DNA from: Acidobacteriaceae bacterium
Lineage (GTDB): Bacteria; Acidobacteriota; Terriglobia; Terriglobales; Acidobacteriaceae
Direction of reading: 5' to 3'
Length of the DNA: 8,733 nt
Assembly: GCA_003132825.1 (NCBI GenBank)
Contig: PKYX01000154.1
Location: 3,283-12,015, forward strand
The notes under the pieces were generated by a model. It searched no databases. It had not been told where the DNA came from and worked only from the letters and a program-made list of their open reading frames with translations. Positions 8,539 through 8,733 of the stretch are shown here, piece after piece. Numbering within the stretch: position 1 is the stretch's first letter; each line of letters begins with the position of its first letter. Both the position numbers and the translations under genes were made by a program.

Positions 8539-8733
8539 TTAGATATCCAGATTTTTCACATCGAGCGCATTGTCTTCGATGAATTTGCGCCGGGCTTCGA
8601 CGTCCTCGCCCATCAGAGTCGTGAAGATGGTTTCGCACTCGGCGATGTCTTCGAGTTTCACCGAGAGCAGGGTGCGGCGCTCAGGGTCCATGGTGGTTTC
8701 CCAGAGCTGCTGCGAGGTCATTTCACCCAGGCC
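8539..8733 (-). CDS. gyrB: DNA gyrase subunit B, C-terminal end (partial)
   Basis: GyrB supplies the ATPase and part of the metal-binding cleavage centre of gyrase. Only its last 64 residues are in the window; the frame is open at the right edge and ends with TAA at 8541-8539. The visible part reads [20 protein letters not shown]..., then [26 protein letters not shown] and the terminal NLDI. This is the characteristic TOPRIM-tail ending of bacterial GyrB. The helix Q-L-W-E-T-T-M-D-P and the EPRR-like element (VEARR here) are strongly conserved in the family. ParE shares similar motifs, but a gyrA gene on the same strand nearby supports gyrB. The catalytic Glu and Asp residues and GyrB resistance positions lie outside the window. 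Confidence 0.96.
   Translation of the reverse strand, partial: GLGEMTSQQLWETTMDPERRTLLSVKLEDIAECETIFTTLMGEDVEARRKFIEDNALDVKNLDI

Overview
The window is high-GC chromosomal DNA built around the two DNA gyrase genes. It carries complete gyrA (minus strand, 4146-1483) and the last 64 codons of gyrB (minus strand, 8733-8539). An acidobacterial host (Terriglobia-like) is my best inference. The grounds are the GyrA and GyrB sequence style, a CPBP protease of a form I associate with that phylum, and a pair of small secreted proteins with a 'DGH ... DLDL.AT' C-terminal domain that I recall from acidobacterial genomes. No database search was possible, so this assignment is provisional.

Layout, reading the minus strand from right to left: gyrB 3' end; a convergent CPBP-type intramembrane protease gene, the only plus-strand gene (7476-8471); a polytopic membrane protein resembling GT-C/family 39 glycosyltransferases (7399-6149); a likely intrinsic terminator; two adjacent paralogous secreted proteins of unknown function (5931-5197 and 5193-4516, three bases apart); a 369-bp non-coding stretch with a 13-bp tandem repeat and the probable gyrA promoter; gyrA; a TauE/SafE-type permease (about 1353-571); and the N-terminal part of an MFS transporter that runs off the left edge (476-1). 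All genes except the protease share the minus strand. TauE/SafE and MFS follow gyrA closely enough to be co-transcribed with it.

The gyrase genes are core replication and topology functions. Between them lie about 4.4 kb of envelope-related genes: protease, putative glycosyltransferase and secreted pair. Nothing in the sequence links these to gyrase beyond position. I found no RNA genes, insertion sequences, phage genes, CRISPR arrays or recognisable defence system. The points most worth checking are the GyrA quinolone-determining region (Asn-Leu in place of Asp-Ser), the paralogous secreted pair, and short tandem duplications that copy the stop codon in frame at the 3' ends of two separate genes.
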